Below are positions 48,838-59,200 of a stretch of 64,000 nt of DNA, piece by piece. A program made the translations under genes and the position numbers. Source of the stretch: Clostridiales bacterium (GTDB taxonomy: Bacteria; Bacillota; Clostridia; Christensenellales; Christensenellaceae); assembly GCA_015056045.1 (NCBI GenBank), contig SVGZ01000002.1, forward strand, positions 1-64,000, read 5' to 3'. The notes beneath the pieces are model-generated. The model was given only the letters and a program-made list of their open reading frames with translations. It was not told the DNA's origin and searched no databases. Within the stretch, counting starts at the first letter, position 1. Each line of letters begins with the position of its first letter.

Positions 48838-51186
48838 ATGAAAGCTCTGTATAAAGCCATTGTTTACCTGGTCGTAATGGTTTTTTTCAGCAGTACAGCC
48901 CGGCCGATTGCATTTGCGGCTGAGTCCGATGATGTCGTTTCGGACGTTATTCAGCAGCTTGAAGCGATTGATACGCTGCAGGAAATGCAAAATAAGCGAA
49001 AAGAATACACCGCTTCAGGCCATTATGATGTAAACACGACAAATGAAGACGTTATCAACAGGCATGAGGCTGCCCGAAGCGGTTATGAAACCTATGTTGA
49101 CACGATGTTTGCAGCCCGTATTGCGGCGAAGAATGCCTATGATGCCCTGACCGAAGAACAAAAAGCACAGATAGACCCAGCATTGGCCGCAAAACTCGAT
49201 GATCATTTGCCGACGGTTTTTCACGGTGGTACTTTTGCGGTCACACCGGATGAGGAATATACCTTTGAAGCCGTAAACGGCGGCGCAGGCTATGCATATG
49301 AAGTTTCGAACCATATGGTATCGGGAAATATCCCGCAAACTTTTATTTTAGTTGATACTTCTGACGGAAAGACATCCTGGACACCTGACGGACGCTATGA
49401 ATACGGGAAAAGCAATTATGAGGTTGCCTATTGCTGTGATGTGGAAACGCCTTTGGAATACGGATCGGATTACAGGCGTTTGAATTTGGAGGATAGCCAT
49501 TATTACAGTAAAGCTGCAGCGGAGCATATTCGTGCGATCGTGATGAATGCCTATCCTTTTGTTACGATGGATGAGATGAAGGAACAATTGAAAGATGGCG
49601 GCCTTGATGCAGATTTTGTTGATTCGCTGACACGAGCAGATATGATTGCAGCGGTCCAACAAGCTATCTGGGCGTTTGCAAATTCAGATGAATTGGACAG
49701 CACAGGTTATTTTGCAAGTGTGGATATCCCGAGCAACAGAGGCATCTATTTTACTGAGCTTCATGATTATACAAACGAATGCTGGGATTGGCTGCCCGGA
49801 AAAAGGACAAGAAGCTTTGACAGAGAAGCTGCTTATCGGGTAAATAACCTTGCGTATTATTTATGCAACCTCGAGGGAACACCTGCGGCGGATGATGCCA
49901 TCGTTATTTCTTCGGTGGATATCACAAGGGCGAGTCTGATCCCCGGAACGGATGATCTTTATGAATTGGGGATATATGTACGCTTAAACAACGGCGCAAG
50001 CAGCCGTGATAACCTGACGGTTTCTGCAGCGAGCTTTGATGTGGAAGGAAATGTTACCGGTAAAACGGCACAGACGGTTTACGAGAGAGATGTATATGAA
50101 TTAAGCCTTTCTGTACGACCGGGCGATACCGTAACGGTTAAGGTCGAAGGTACGCAGTATGTGGGGAAAGGTGTCTATTTCTATGAACCGGAAGGCGGAC
50201 GAGAAACATCACAATCCCTTGTCGGCATATCCGAAGGCGCAACAAGAGTCAATGTTGAAAAAACTTTTTCTTTTAATCAGGATATTGAAAAAGGCATCCG
50301 CATTTATAAAACCGAAAAAGATACCGGGAGACCTCTTTCGGGCATAACATTTGATGTGTATGAGGTCGTTTTGGATGAAGGCGAAAGCATTTCCGAAATG
50401 CCGACGATTGGCGAAGTGGAGCGCTATGCAAATGAAAAGAACAAAGTCGGTTCTTTGACGACGGATAGTACAGGCTATGCATCGCTGGCGCTGGAGGAAG
50501 GAATATATCTTGTCATCGAGGAATTTGATGAAGATAAGGTAAAGGAACCGGCAGTTCCGTTTTATATCAGGATCCCGATGCCGGTTGAACATACAGAGAT
50601 AGCGGGTGAAACATCAGCCGTATATCTGGATATCGTTTCGGTCTATCCGAAAAATGTACCCGTAACTCCGCCGGATACACCGCCGGTCAATCCGCCGCCG
50701 ATGGATAACGTCAACGGCAGCTTTACCATCATAAAACATGCAGCTGCAGATGAGGAAAAACTGCTCAGCGGTGCAGAATTTCAGGTTTTCCGTGCAGCGG
50801 CAGCAGACGATAAAGATATGCAGTTTGTTGAGTGCGGCGGAATAGAATATGCTGTTTCACCGGTTATGGTAAACGGCGAAAAATTGATCCTTACAACAGA
50901 TGAAAACGGCAGCGCAGTTTCCCCAAAACTGAACTGCGGAACATATTTCCTTCTCGAAACAAAAGCGCCGAAAGGATATCGGATCCCGGGAGAGGCTGTT
51001 ATTGTTACGGTAAAATCAGATTTGGTTTCCGCTGCGGAAGAAGTGCGTATTGCCAATACTGCCGGAAATATTTTGCCGGAAACAGGCGGAACGGGAAAAA
51101 AGTTGATGATTATAATCGGAAGCATCCTGTCGATCGGTGCGGCGGTTTTCCTTGTTACCAAAAAGAGAATGAGTCGTTATGAATAA
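48838..51186 (+). CDS. LPXTG-anchored surface adhesin with thioester domain and SpaA-like domains
   Basis: This 782-residue cell-wall protein has a signal peptide (1-27, AFAAES cleavage). A region resembling a thioester domain (about 170-340) contains YCCDVETPLEYG and AVQQAIWAFAN, the expected Cys and Gln partners of an internal thioester. Two prealbumin-like SpaA/Cna-B repeats follow (about 490-610 and 635-740). The C-terminus is a sortase signal: LPETG near residue 746, a hydrophobic helix and a basic tail. Thioester adhesins attach covalently to host or matrix amines. No sortase gene is in the window. ATG 48838 has a strong GGAGG. Confidence 0.85.
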   Translation: MKALYKAIVYLVVMVFFSSTARPIAFAAESDDVVSDVIQQLEAIDTLQEMQNKRKEYTASGHYDVNTTNEDVINRHEAARSGYETYVDTMFAARIAAKNAYDALTEEQKAQIDPALAAKLDDHLPTVFHGGTFAVTPDEEYTFEAVNGGAGYAYEVSNHMVSGNIPQTFILVDTSDGKTSWTPDGRYEYGKSNYEVAYCCDVETPLEYGSDYRRLNLEDSHYYSKAAAEHIRAIVMNAYPFVTMDEMKEQLKDGGLDADFVDSLTRADMIAAVQQAIWAFANSDELDSTGYFASVDIPSNRGIYFTELHDYTNECWDWLPGKRTRSFDREAAYRVNNLAYYLCNLEGTPAADDAIVISSVDITRASLIPGTDDLYELGIYVRLNNGASSRDNLTVSAASFDVEGNVTGKTAQTVYERDVYELSLSVRPGDTVTVKVEGTQYVGKGVYFYEPEGGRETSQSLVGISEGATRVNVEKTFSFNQDIEKGIRIYKTEKDTGRPLSGITFDVYEVVLDEGESISEMPTIGEVERYANEKNKVGSLTTDSTGYASLALEEGIYLVIEEFDEDKVKEPAVPFYIRIPMPVEHTEIAGETSAVYLDIVSVYPKNVPVTPPDTPPVNPPPMDNVNGSFTIIKHAAADEEKLLSGAEFQVFRAAAADDKDMQFVECGGIEYAVSPVMVNGEKLILTTDENGSAVSPKLNCGTYFLLETKAPKGYRIPGEAVIVTVKSDLVSAAEEVRIANTAGNILPETGGTGKKLMIIIGSILSIGAAVFLVTKKRMSRYE

Positions 51187-51187
51187 A

Positions 51188-51225
51188 AAAATAAGCAGTC
51201 CTGTGTGATACGGACTGCTTATTTT
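51188..51225. terminator. Bidirectional terminator between adhesin gene and prfB
   Basis: AATAAGCAGTCC (51190-51201) pairs perfectly with GGACTGCTTATT (51212-51223), flanked by A- and T-tracts. Confidence 0.9.
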
Positions 51226-51236
51226 CATGTTGTTTC

Positions 51237-52337
51237 TTAGCTCATGATGAGGTAGGAGTTGATGAAAGCATCGATATCGCCATCCATGACGGACTGGATA
51301 TTGCCGTTTTCAACGCCTGTTCTGTGGTCTTTGACGAGCGTATAGGGCTGGAAAACATAGGAACGGATCTGGCTGCCCCATTCGATTTTTTTCATTTCGC
51401 CCTTAATATCCTGGATCTGTGCCAATCTTTCCGCTTCACGGCGTTCAACGAGCCTTGCACGGAGCATACCCATAGCGGTTTCGCGGTTCTGGATCTGCGA
51501 ACGCTCTGTCTGGCAGGATACGACAATACCTGTCGGGATATGCGTGATACGGACGGCACTTTCGGTTTTGTTGATGTGCTGACCGCCTGCACCGGAGCTG
51601 CGGTAGGTATCGACGGAAAGATCTTCGGGTCTGATCTCGATATCGCCTTCATCATCGGCAATCTGCGGCATAACATCCAGAGAAGAGAAGGAAGTGTGTC
51701 TTCTTGCGTTGGCATCGAAAGGCGAAATACGGACTAAGCGGTGAACGCCTTTTTCCGCACGAAGGAAACCATAGGCATTGAGGCCTTCAACAAGGAAGGT
51801 AACGCTCTTGATGCCGGCTTCTTCGCCATCGAGGAAGTCCAGAACTTTGACGGTAAAGCCATGGCGTTCTGCCCAGCGTGTGTACATACGGTAGAGCATG
51901 GATGTCCAATCCTGTGCCTCTGTGCCGCCTGCGCCTGCGTGCAGGGAAAGAATGGCGTTGTTTGCATCGTAAGGCCCGCTGAGGAGTGCTTCCAGACGGA
52001 ATTCTTCGGTGCCTTTGTGGAATTCTTCAACGGCGGAAAGAATTTCTTCTTCGAGGCTTTCGTCGTTTTCTTCGATGTACATTTCGATATAGGTATCGAG
52101 GTCATCGGATTTTGCCTTCAGGTTGTCATAGCCTTTGATCTTCGATTCGATGGGCTTGATCTGTCTGGTGACTTTGTTGGCTTCTTCAACGTTGTTCCAG
52201 AAATCCGGTGCTTCCATTCTTTCGTGGAGCTCGGCAAGCTCTTTCCTGAGTGCAGGAAGATCGAGCGATTCGCCTGCTTCGCTCAGCATCTGCTGTGCTT
52301 TCTGTATAGTCGATCTGATTTCATCTAATTCAAGCAT
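51237..52337 (-). CDS. prfB: Peptide chain release factor 2
   Basis: This 366-residue factor recognises UGA and UAA stop codons. SPF (in RISPFDANARR) and GGQ (in GAGGQHINKTES) are intact. The whole protein reads in a single frame: at the site where most bacterial prfB genes carry an in-frame UGA frameshift signal, the sequence is CTC GAT (residues ESLDLP), so the autoregulatory frameshift is absent. It follows secA by 34 bases, the common secA-prfB order. Confidence 0.96.
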   Translation of the reverse strand: MLELDEIRSTIQKAQQMLSEAGESLDLPALRKELAELHERMEAPDFWNNVEEANKVTRQIKPIESKIKGYDNLKAKSDDLDTYIEMYIEENDESLEEEILSAVEEFHKGTEEFRLEALLSGPYDANNAILSLHAGAGGTEAQDWTSMLYRMYTRWAERHGFTVKVLDFLDGEEAGIKSVTFLVEGLNAYGFLRAEKGVHRLVRISPFDANARRHTSFSSLDVMPQIADDEGDIEIRPEDLSVDTYRSSGAGGQHINKTESAVRITHIPTGIVVSCQTERSQIQNRETAMGMLRARLVERREAERLAQIQDIKGEMKKIEWGSQIRSYVFQPYTLVKDHRTGVENGNIQSVMDGDIDAFINSYLIMS

Positions 52338-52371
52338 TTGTGATTCCCCATATATAAATTTAAAATTTTAC

Positions 52372-55041
52372 TTAGTGATTTGCACCGGGTCTGCCGCAGC
52401 AATATTTATATTTTTTGCCGCTGCCGCAAGGGCAAAGGTCGTTTTTGCCGACTTTTTTGGCCTTTTTGACGGTGACCTGTTCTTCGTTGATCTTGTGTTC
52501 CTGCGGTTTTAAGACAGGCGCTTTGCGCTCGATACGGCTTTCAATGCGGAGATGATAGAGCGCACGGACGGTATCTTCTTCGATCGCAGCGATCATATCG
52601 TCAAAGACATCAAAGCTCTCTTTGCGGAAAGCAACGACCGGATCAACATTGCCGTATGCACGAAGGCCGATGCCCTGTTTCAGCTGATCCATATCGTCGA
52701 TATGCGTCATCCACTTATTATCGACAACGCGCAGGAGGATGATGCGCTCTGCATTGCGCATGGAAAGGTTAAGCGCAGTAAATTCTTCTTCTTTTTTCTT
52801 ATAAGCAAGAAGTGCCTTTTCGAGAAGTGCGCCTTTGATGGTCTTCTTTCCGGGTTTGCCATTCGGGAAGAGGCTTTCCGAAACAGGGAGGAAATATCTG
52901 CGGCAAGCAGCTTCGAGTCCTTCAAAATCCCATTCTTTTTCGGGAATATGTTCCGGGCAATAAAGATCTGCAAGGCCGTGCATAACGTGTTCGATCATGT
53001 TTTCGATGCTTTCGCTGATGTCTTTGCCCATCAGAACTTCGCGGCGCTGTGCATAAATCAGCTCACGCTGTTTATTCATAACGTCGTCATAGTGGAGGAC
53101 GTTGCCGCGGATCTCGAAGTTTCTGCGTTCGATGCGCTTCTGTGCGTTTTCAATCTGTTTGGTCAGGAGACCGACTTCAAGCGGGATATCTTCGCCGCCG
53201 GCTAAAGTTCCAACGATCTCTTTGATGCGTTCACCGCCGAAAAGACGCATGAGGTCATCTTCAAGCGAGATATAGAAACGGGATCTGCCAGGGTCACCCT
53301 GTCTTCCGCTTCTGCCGCGGAGCTGATTATCGATTCGCCTGGATTCGTGGCGTTCGGTACCGATGATATAGAGACCGCCTGCTTTGACGACTTCATCGTG
53401 TGCACGGTCGGTTTCCTTTTTATATTTGGCAAGAAGCTCGGCAAACTGCGCTCTTGCTGCAAGAATTTCCGCATCATCCGAAGCGGCAAAAGAGGTTGCC
53501 CATGCGAGCATTTCATCGGACATACCGTTTCGCATCAGCTCATTTTTTGCCATATACTCGGGGTTGCCGCCAAGGAGAATATCAGTTCCTCTGCCTGCCA
53601 TGTTGGTTGCAATGGTAACGGCACCGAGCTGACCTGCCTGTGCGATGATCTGTGCTTCTCGTTCGTGGTGTTTTGCGTTTAAGACTTCGTGGCGGATGCC
53701 CTTTCGCTTGAGCAAAGCGGAAAGATATTCGCTCTTTTCAACGGAGATCGTACCGACAAGGATCGGCTGACCTGTTTTATGTGTCTGTGCGATATCCTCA
53801 ACAACGGCATCAAATTTTGCTTTTTCGCGCGCATAGATGATGTCGTTCATGTCTTCGCGGCGAAGCGGACGGTTTGTCGGGATCTCCACAACGCCAAGTC
53901 CATAGATCGTACGGAATTCATCTTCTTCCGTTTTGGCTGTGCCCGTCATGCCGGCGAGCTTTTCATACATACGGAAAAGATTCTGGAAGGTGATCGTGGC
54001 GAGCGTTTTGCTTTCGTGTGCAACTTTGACGTTTTCCTTCGCTTCGATCGCCTGATGCAGACCGTCTGAATAGCGTCTGCCCGTCATGAGTCGGCCTGTA
54101 AATTCATCGACGATGACGACTTCGCCGTTCTGCACGACATAATCGCGGTCACGCTTCATCAGGTTGACTGCACGGAGCGCCTGATTGATGTGATGATTGA
54201 TCTCAGTATTTTCGACGTCGCTCAGGTTTTCAATGTTGAAATATTTTTCTGCGCGGCGAATACCGTCTTCGGTCAGGTTGATGGTCTTTTTCTTTTCATC
54301 CATTTCAAAATCGGTGCCTTCCTGCAGGCGATGGACGAAATAGTTGGCTGTCTGGTAAAGCTCTGTGCTTGCGCTGCCCGTTCCGGAAATGATAAGAGGT
54401 GTTCTTGCTTCGTCGATCAAAATGGAGTCAACTTCATCGACGATGGCATAATGGAGCTCGCGCTGCACGAGGTTTTCGCGGTAAACGGCCATATTATCAC
54501 GCAGATAATCGAAACCGACCTCGTTATTGGTTGCATAGATGATATCGCGGCGGTAAACTTCGCGTTTTTCCGTGCTGTCCATACCTTTTAAGATGCTGCC
54601 GACGCTGAAGCCCAAAAATTCATAGAGCTTGCCCATCCATTCGGCGTCACGCTTTGCCAGGTAGTCATTGACGGTGACGATATGAACGCCTTTGCCCGTG
54701 AGAGCATTTAAGCAGGCAGGAAAAGTTGCGGATAAGGTTTTGCCTTCGCCGGTTTTCATTTCGGCAATATCGCCGCCATGGAGGACGATGCCGCCGATAA
54801 GCTGCGTCGGGTAAGCTTCCTGACCCAAGGTACGTCTGCCGGCTTCACGGACCTGTGCAAAAACTTCGACCAGAAGATCGTCGAGGCTTTCACCGTTCTG
54901 GTAACGCTTTTTATATTCCTCTGTTTTTGCCTTGAGAGCATCATCGCTCATCGCCTCAAACGTGGGCTTTAAGGCAACGATCTGTTCTGCGAGCTTTTCT
55001 GCTTTTTTTAATGTTTTATCTTTAAACTTGAATAATGCCAT
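52372..55041 (-). CDS. secA: Preprotein translocase ATPase SecA
   Basis: This 889-residue export motor has Walker A in MKTGEGKTLSA near 95-105, Walker B IVDEVDSILIDEA near 205-217 and the RGTDILLGGNPEY segment. The C-terminal zinc-binding SEC-C motif is present: CPCGSGKKYKYCC near 873-885. ATG 55041 follows AAAAAGGAAG. It feeds SecYEG; secG lies at 33180. Cotranscription with prfB is likely. Confidence 0.97.
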   Translation of the reverse strand: MALFKFKDKTLKKAEKLAEQIVALKPTFEAMSDDALKAKTEEYKKRYQNGESLDDLLVEVFAQVREAGRRTLGQEAYPTQLIGGIVLHGGDIAEMKTGEGKTLSATFPACLNALTGKGVHIVTVNDYLAKRDAEWMGKLYEFLGFSVGSILKGMDSTEKREVYRRDIIYATNNEVGFDYLRDNMAVYRENLVQRELHYAIVDEVDSILIDEARTPLIISGTGSASTELYQTANYFVHRLQEGTDFEMDEKKKTINLTEDGIRRAEKYFNIENLSDVENTEINHHINQALRAVNLMKRDRDYVVQNGEVVIVDEFTGRLMTGRRYSDGLHQAIEAKENVKVAHESKTLATITFQNLFRMYEKLAGMTGTAKTEEDEFRTIYGLGVVEIPTNRPLRREDMNDIIYAREKAKFDAVVEDIAQTHKTGQPILVGTISVEKSEYLSALLKRKGIRHEVLNAKHHEREAQIIAQAGQLGAVTIATNMAGRGTDILLGGNPEYMAKNELMRNGMSDEMLAWATSFAASDDAEILAARAQFAELLAKYKKETDRAHDEVVKAGGLYIIGTERHESRRIDNQLRGRSGRQGDPGRSRFYISLEDDLMRLFGGERIKEIVGTLAGGEDIPLEVGLLTKQIENAQKRIERRNFEIRGNVLHYDDVMNKQRELIYAQRREVLMGKDISESIENMIEHVMHGLADLYCPEHIPEKEWDFEGLEAACRRYFLPVSESLFPNGKPGKKTIKGALLEKALLAYKKKEEEFTALNLSMRNAERIILLRVVDNKWMTHIDDMDQLKQGIGLRAYGNVDPVVAFRKESFDVFDDMIAAIEEDTVRALYHLRIESRIERKAPVLKPQEHKINEEQVTVKKAKKVGKNDLCPCGSGKKYKYCCGRPGANH

Positions 55042-55144
55042 TATACTTCCTTTTTGATATATTTTAGTGCTATATATCTAATATATAATGATACCATTAA
55101 AAATGCATTCGTACAACGGGAAAATTTGAAGTTCCTGTGAAGAA

Positions 55145-55192
55145 ATCGGAAATAAAAACACTTATGAAAGAATTATCTCTCATAAGTGTTCT
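55145..55192. terminator. Terminator between the E2-like gene and secA
   Basis: On the minus strand AACACTTATGA pairs perfectly with TCATAAGTGTT around a 12-base loop and is followed by TTTATTT. It closes the E2-like gene before secA. Confidence 0.85.
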
Positions 55193-55196
55193 TTTT

Positions 55197-56054
55197 TTAG
55201 TCGATATCTTCGTTTTTCTTTTCGATCGGTTTATCAAGCATATGCGGGTCACGCAGCAGGCGCTTTAACTGTTTCATGCCCTTTGCCCAGTCAAGACCTT
55301 CGGCGAAGCGTTCATCGATGACGACACCAAGCGGAAGCATCTTTCTGACCTCGGGCTGATCATCGAGGTCTGCAACAACTTTTGTCTTGTCTTTGCCGAG
55401 GCCGATGAAAATGCCGGCTGTACCGAAATTATACACATGATGGAAAACATAGTTGATGCCCAGAGATTTCATATTTGTGATGAAGAAAGAGGTATGGAAG
55501 GGGCTTGCATCCATGACCATTTTGGGCAGGCAGTTGTGTTTATCCATCCACATGAGGATCGTAACGGCAAATTTGAAGAGCCAATCGGGCAGTTTTGCCA
55601 AAATAGCGGCAACTTTATCGGTTTCTGTATCGACGGTGCCTTTTGTTTTGGTGACTTCATCCGCAGCAGCCTGGATCTTATCGCGGACTTCCATCAGGGT
55701 TTCCGTTCCGGCGAATTCGAGTTTGATCGTCGTTTCGGAAGAACCGCCTTTTAAGTCTTTCTGCAGTGCATAGGAGAAAGAGATGTTGTTTCTCGCATAA
55801 ACACGGCCATTCATGATGAAGCGGTTGAGCGAAGGCATCAGCGCAAGCATACGGACGATGCCGGCAGCAACGATATCGATATAGGTAACTTTAATACCTT
55901 CAGCCTTTTTTTCCTTGATATAAGCATCCATGCCGTCGCAGACAAAATCTTCCTGAAACATGATCATGGAATCCGAACGCTCGCGCATAACGTGCGGAAC
56001 AACACGCATAAAGGGATCGAGCGATTTGATTTTTCTTCCGTCTCTTCTTTTCAT
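55197..56054 (-). CDS. Standalone 2-oxoacid-dehydrogenase acyltransferase-like protein without catalytic motif
   Basis: This 285-residue protein matches the catalytic domain fold of dihydrolipoyl acyltransferases and chloramphenicol acetyltransferase but has no lipoyl or peripheral-binding domain. In active enzymes the C-terminal motif reads HRxxDG. Here the equivalent region is VVIDERFAEGLDWA, lacking the His and Asp, so ordinary acyltransfer is unlikely. The segment FHTSFFITNMKSLGIN is typical of the family. Function is unknown. ATG 56054 is preferred because GGAG precedes it. Confidence 0.7.
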   Translation of the reverse strand: MKRRDGRKIKSLDPFMRVVPHVMRERSDSMIMFQEDFVCDGMDAYIKEKKAEGIKVTYIDIVAAGIVRMLALMPSLNRFIMNGRVYARNNISFSYALQKDLKGGSSETTIKLEFAGTETLMEVRDKIQAAADEVTKTKGTVDTETDKVAAILAKLPDWLFKFAVTILMWMDKHNCLPKMVMDASPFHTSFFITNMKSLGINYVFHHVYNFGTAGIFIGLGKDKTKVVADLDDQPEVRKMLPLGVVIDERFAEGLDWAKGMKQLKRLLRDPHMLDKPIEKKNEDID

Positions 56055-56232
56055 ACCATTCTCCATAGAACTATTTGCAAACAGTATAGCACGGAAAGAA
56101 ACAATTTTCCAACAGAATTACACAACCTGCGGCATTTATCCGTAAAAAATATTAAAAATTCGGCATTAGCTGTACAAATTCCGACAAAATTTGCTATACT
56201 ATATAGGATGTTTTAAGAATGGAGAAATCGTT

Positions 56233-59200
56233 TTGAAAAACGCTCAGATAAAAAAGTCATTTGCAAAAATCATTCTTGCAGTTTGTGTTTCGGTGATGTG
56301 CCTGCTGCCGCTTCTTTCCTGTGCGATCAAAAAGGCAGACATGATCAATGAAAACGGGCTTGTTATCTCGGAAGTTGTATCTTCCAACAGCGCTTCTTAT
56401 CATGTGGAAAGGATCGGCTCACCCGACTGGATCGAGCTTTACAATGCAGGCGAAAGTGCGATCGATCTTTCGGGTTACCGCATTTATAAAAGCGAAGATG
56501 ACAGCTTTACTTTTTCCGATTTTGTGATCGAACCGGGCGAATATAAGCTGCTTTGTGCATGCGCTTCCGTATATGAAAGCGACGCATACTGCATTGGCTT
56601 CAGGCTTTCCAAAGCAGGCGAAAGCCTCGTCATCGAAGACCCCGAAGAAAACGAAGTTGCCGTTCTGACGTTTGGCGAACTCGCAAGCGACATCAGCTAT
56701 GCCTATTTTAACGGCGAATACTGCTATTCGACAACGCCGACACCGGGCAGCGAAAACACCGGCGTATTTTTTGAAAAACTTGCCGATGCGCAGAATAATG
56801 CCGTTACAGAAGGCCTTGTTTTATCCGAAGCGGCAGATGGCTGGGCAGAACTCTATAACAGTTCAGAATTTGCGCTGAATCTTTCCATGTATTATCTTTC
56901 GGATAGTCCGGCAGATACGGAAAAGGCCCAGCTTCCGCAGGTCATGCTTGCACCGGGCGAATATTTTGCCGTTGGTCTCAACAATGCGGAAGGCTACGAT
57001 GCAAAAGTCAGCTTTGGTGTTGCTGCGGATGAGTCTCTCTATCTTTTCAGCAGAGAGGAGATATTATCTTCCCTTGAAACAGCGGGTTTATTCTCTGCCA
57101 TGAGCATCGGTCTTGACGGGAACGGCAGACCGGTCTATTACCTTGAAACAACACCCGGCGAAGTCAATGCCGAAAAATTCTTTACAGTACCGAAGCCTTC
57201 GCTTATGGGCGCAAAGGCAGGGCTGCACATCAACGAGCTGATGCTGAAAAATACCGTCAGCCTTATCGATGAAGACGGCGACCGCAGCGATTGGGTAGAG
57301 CTCTGGAACAATTCCAACGAAACGCTCAGACTTTCCGATTTCTATCTTTCCGATGAAGAAGCAGACCTTTTAAAATGGCAGCTTCCCGAAGCAGAGATCG
57401 GTGCAGGCGAATATGTGATCATCTACCTCGACAGCAAAGACAGAGAATATCACACGAGCTTTAACCTTGGTGAAAAAGAAACGCTTTACCTCACGGATAT
57501 GGCAAACTTCTGTTATGAAGAGCTGTATTTCCCCGATGAAGGCAGACTTGATAATATCTCCTACGGTTTAAAAGAAGGCAGCTGGCTCTATTTCGGCAAG
57601 AGCACACCCGGAAAAGAGAACACTTCCCACGGCAGCGAAGACCTGAGCAATGTGGAAAAGCTCGATAAGACGGGCATTTTCATCACAGAGGTTTCCGCAA
57701 CGGCAACGGCAAGATCCGGCAAAAAGGACTGGATCGAGCTCTATAACGGCGGCAGCAAAAGCGTATCGCTCAGCGAACTTTATTTAAGCAACGACAAAGA
57801 TAATCTGAAACTCTTTCAGCTCTCCGGAACGATTTCCCCGGGGAGCTATAAGCTTATATACGCCTCTTCCAAACCGACTTTGCAGAAAGACGGCGTTGCC
57901 AATTTCGGTATTTCGACCGCAGGCGAAGAGCTTTTCCTGACGGATGAAAACGGCGCGATCCTCGATCATTTTGAAACGGGATACCTCCGCGTCGGCACAA
58001 CCAGCGGCAGAGCAAAAAATGATTATTCCGGCAGCAGGGTATTTTTTGAAAATGAAACGCCCGGTGAAGCAAACGGAAGAACGATCGGCAGCTACCTCAA
58101 TGCGCCTGAATTTTCTTTGGAAGGCGGCTTTTATGAAGGCAGCATCACGCTGGAGCTTTTTGGTGAAGGCGAGATATATTACACAACGGACGGCAGTGAA
58201 CCCGATCGGAATGCGAAGCATTATTCAGGACCGATCACACTTTCCGAAAACACGGCAATTTCCGCAGTTTGCTATAAAGAAGGCAGGCTGATGAGTGATC
58301 CTGCGGTTTCGACCTATCTCTTTTCCGATCCGCATGAGCTGCCTGTTGTCTGCCTGACGATGGACCCGGAAGATTTCCGCAAAGTGTATGCGGTTTCCGA
58401 TAAAAAAGGTCCGATCGTAGAGAAAAAATGCAACATTGAATATTACACCGAAGATGGCGTGATCGGCACAAGCTTTGTCGCCGGTGCAAGAGTTGCGGGA
58501 AATTCGACCCGTACCTATGCACAGAAATCGCTCAATTTATATCTTCGCAGCGGCTATGGGCAAAGCTCCGTTGTCTATCCCTTTTTTGAAGGTTACCCCA
58601 TTACGGAATTTAAGGGATTGACGCTGAGAAACTCCGGTCAGGATAATGACGACGAAAGGATCGCAGACCTCTATGCTTCAGTTCTGATGCGTGGTCTTGA
58701 CCTCGATTATGCGGAAGGCCGATTTGCTGTTCTTTATGTCAATGGGCGCTACTATGGGCTGTATGATTTAAAGGAAAATCAGAACGAAGATTGGCTTGCT
58801 TCCCGTTATAACATCGACCCGGATAAGACAAACGTCATCCGCAGAAACAGAACGGTATTAAACGGCTCGAATACGCAGATCAAACAGGTTTATGCGATCG
58901 CACAATCGCGCAACATGAGCAGCGAAGAAAATTATGAATACTTCTGCCAGTTTGTTGATCCGGAGGCGTTCATTGATTATATCATTGCACAGAGCTTCTG
59001 CGGCAACGGCGATATGTTCAACCAGAAATTATGGCATATGAATGATTATTCCGTTCGTGTGCGCCCTGTATTCTTTGACCTTGACTTCGCTTTTGGCGGC
59101 AGCAATGCGAGCGTATTATCGGCATTTTTTACGGGTGATGGCGTTGCTTCTCCCGATGGTTCGCTGACGAATATGTACATCCCGACAGCGCTCAAGAAAA

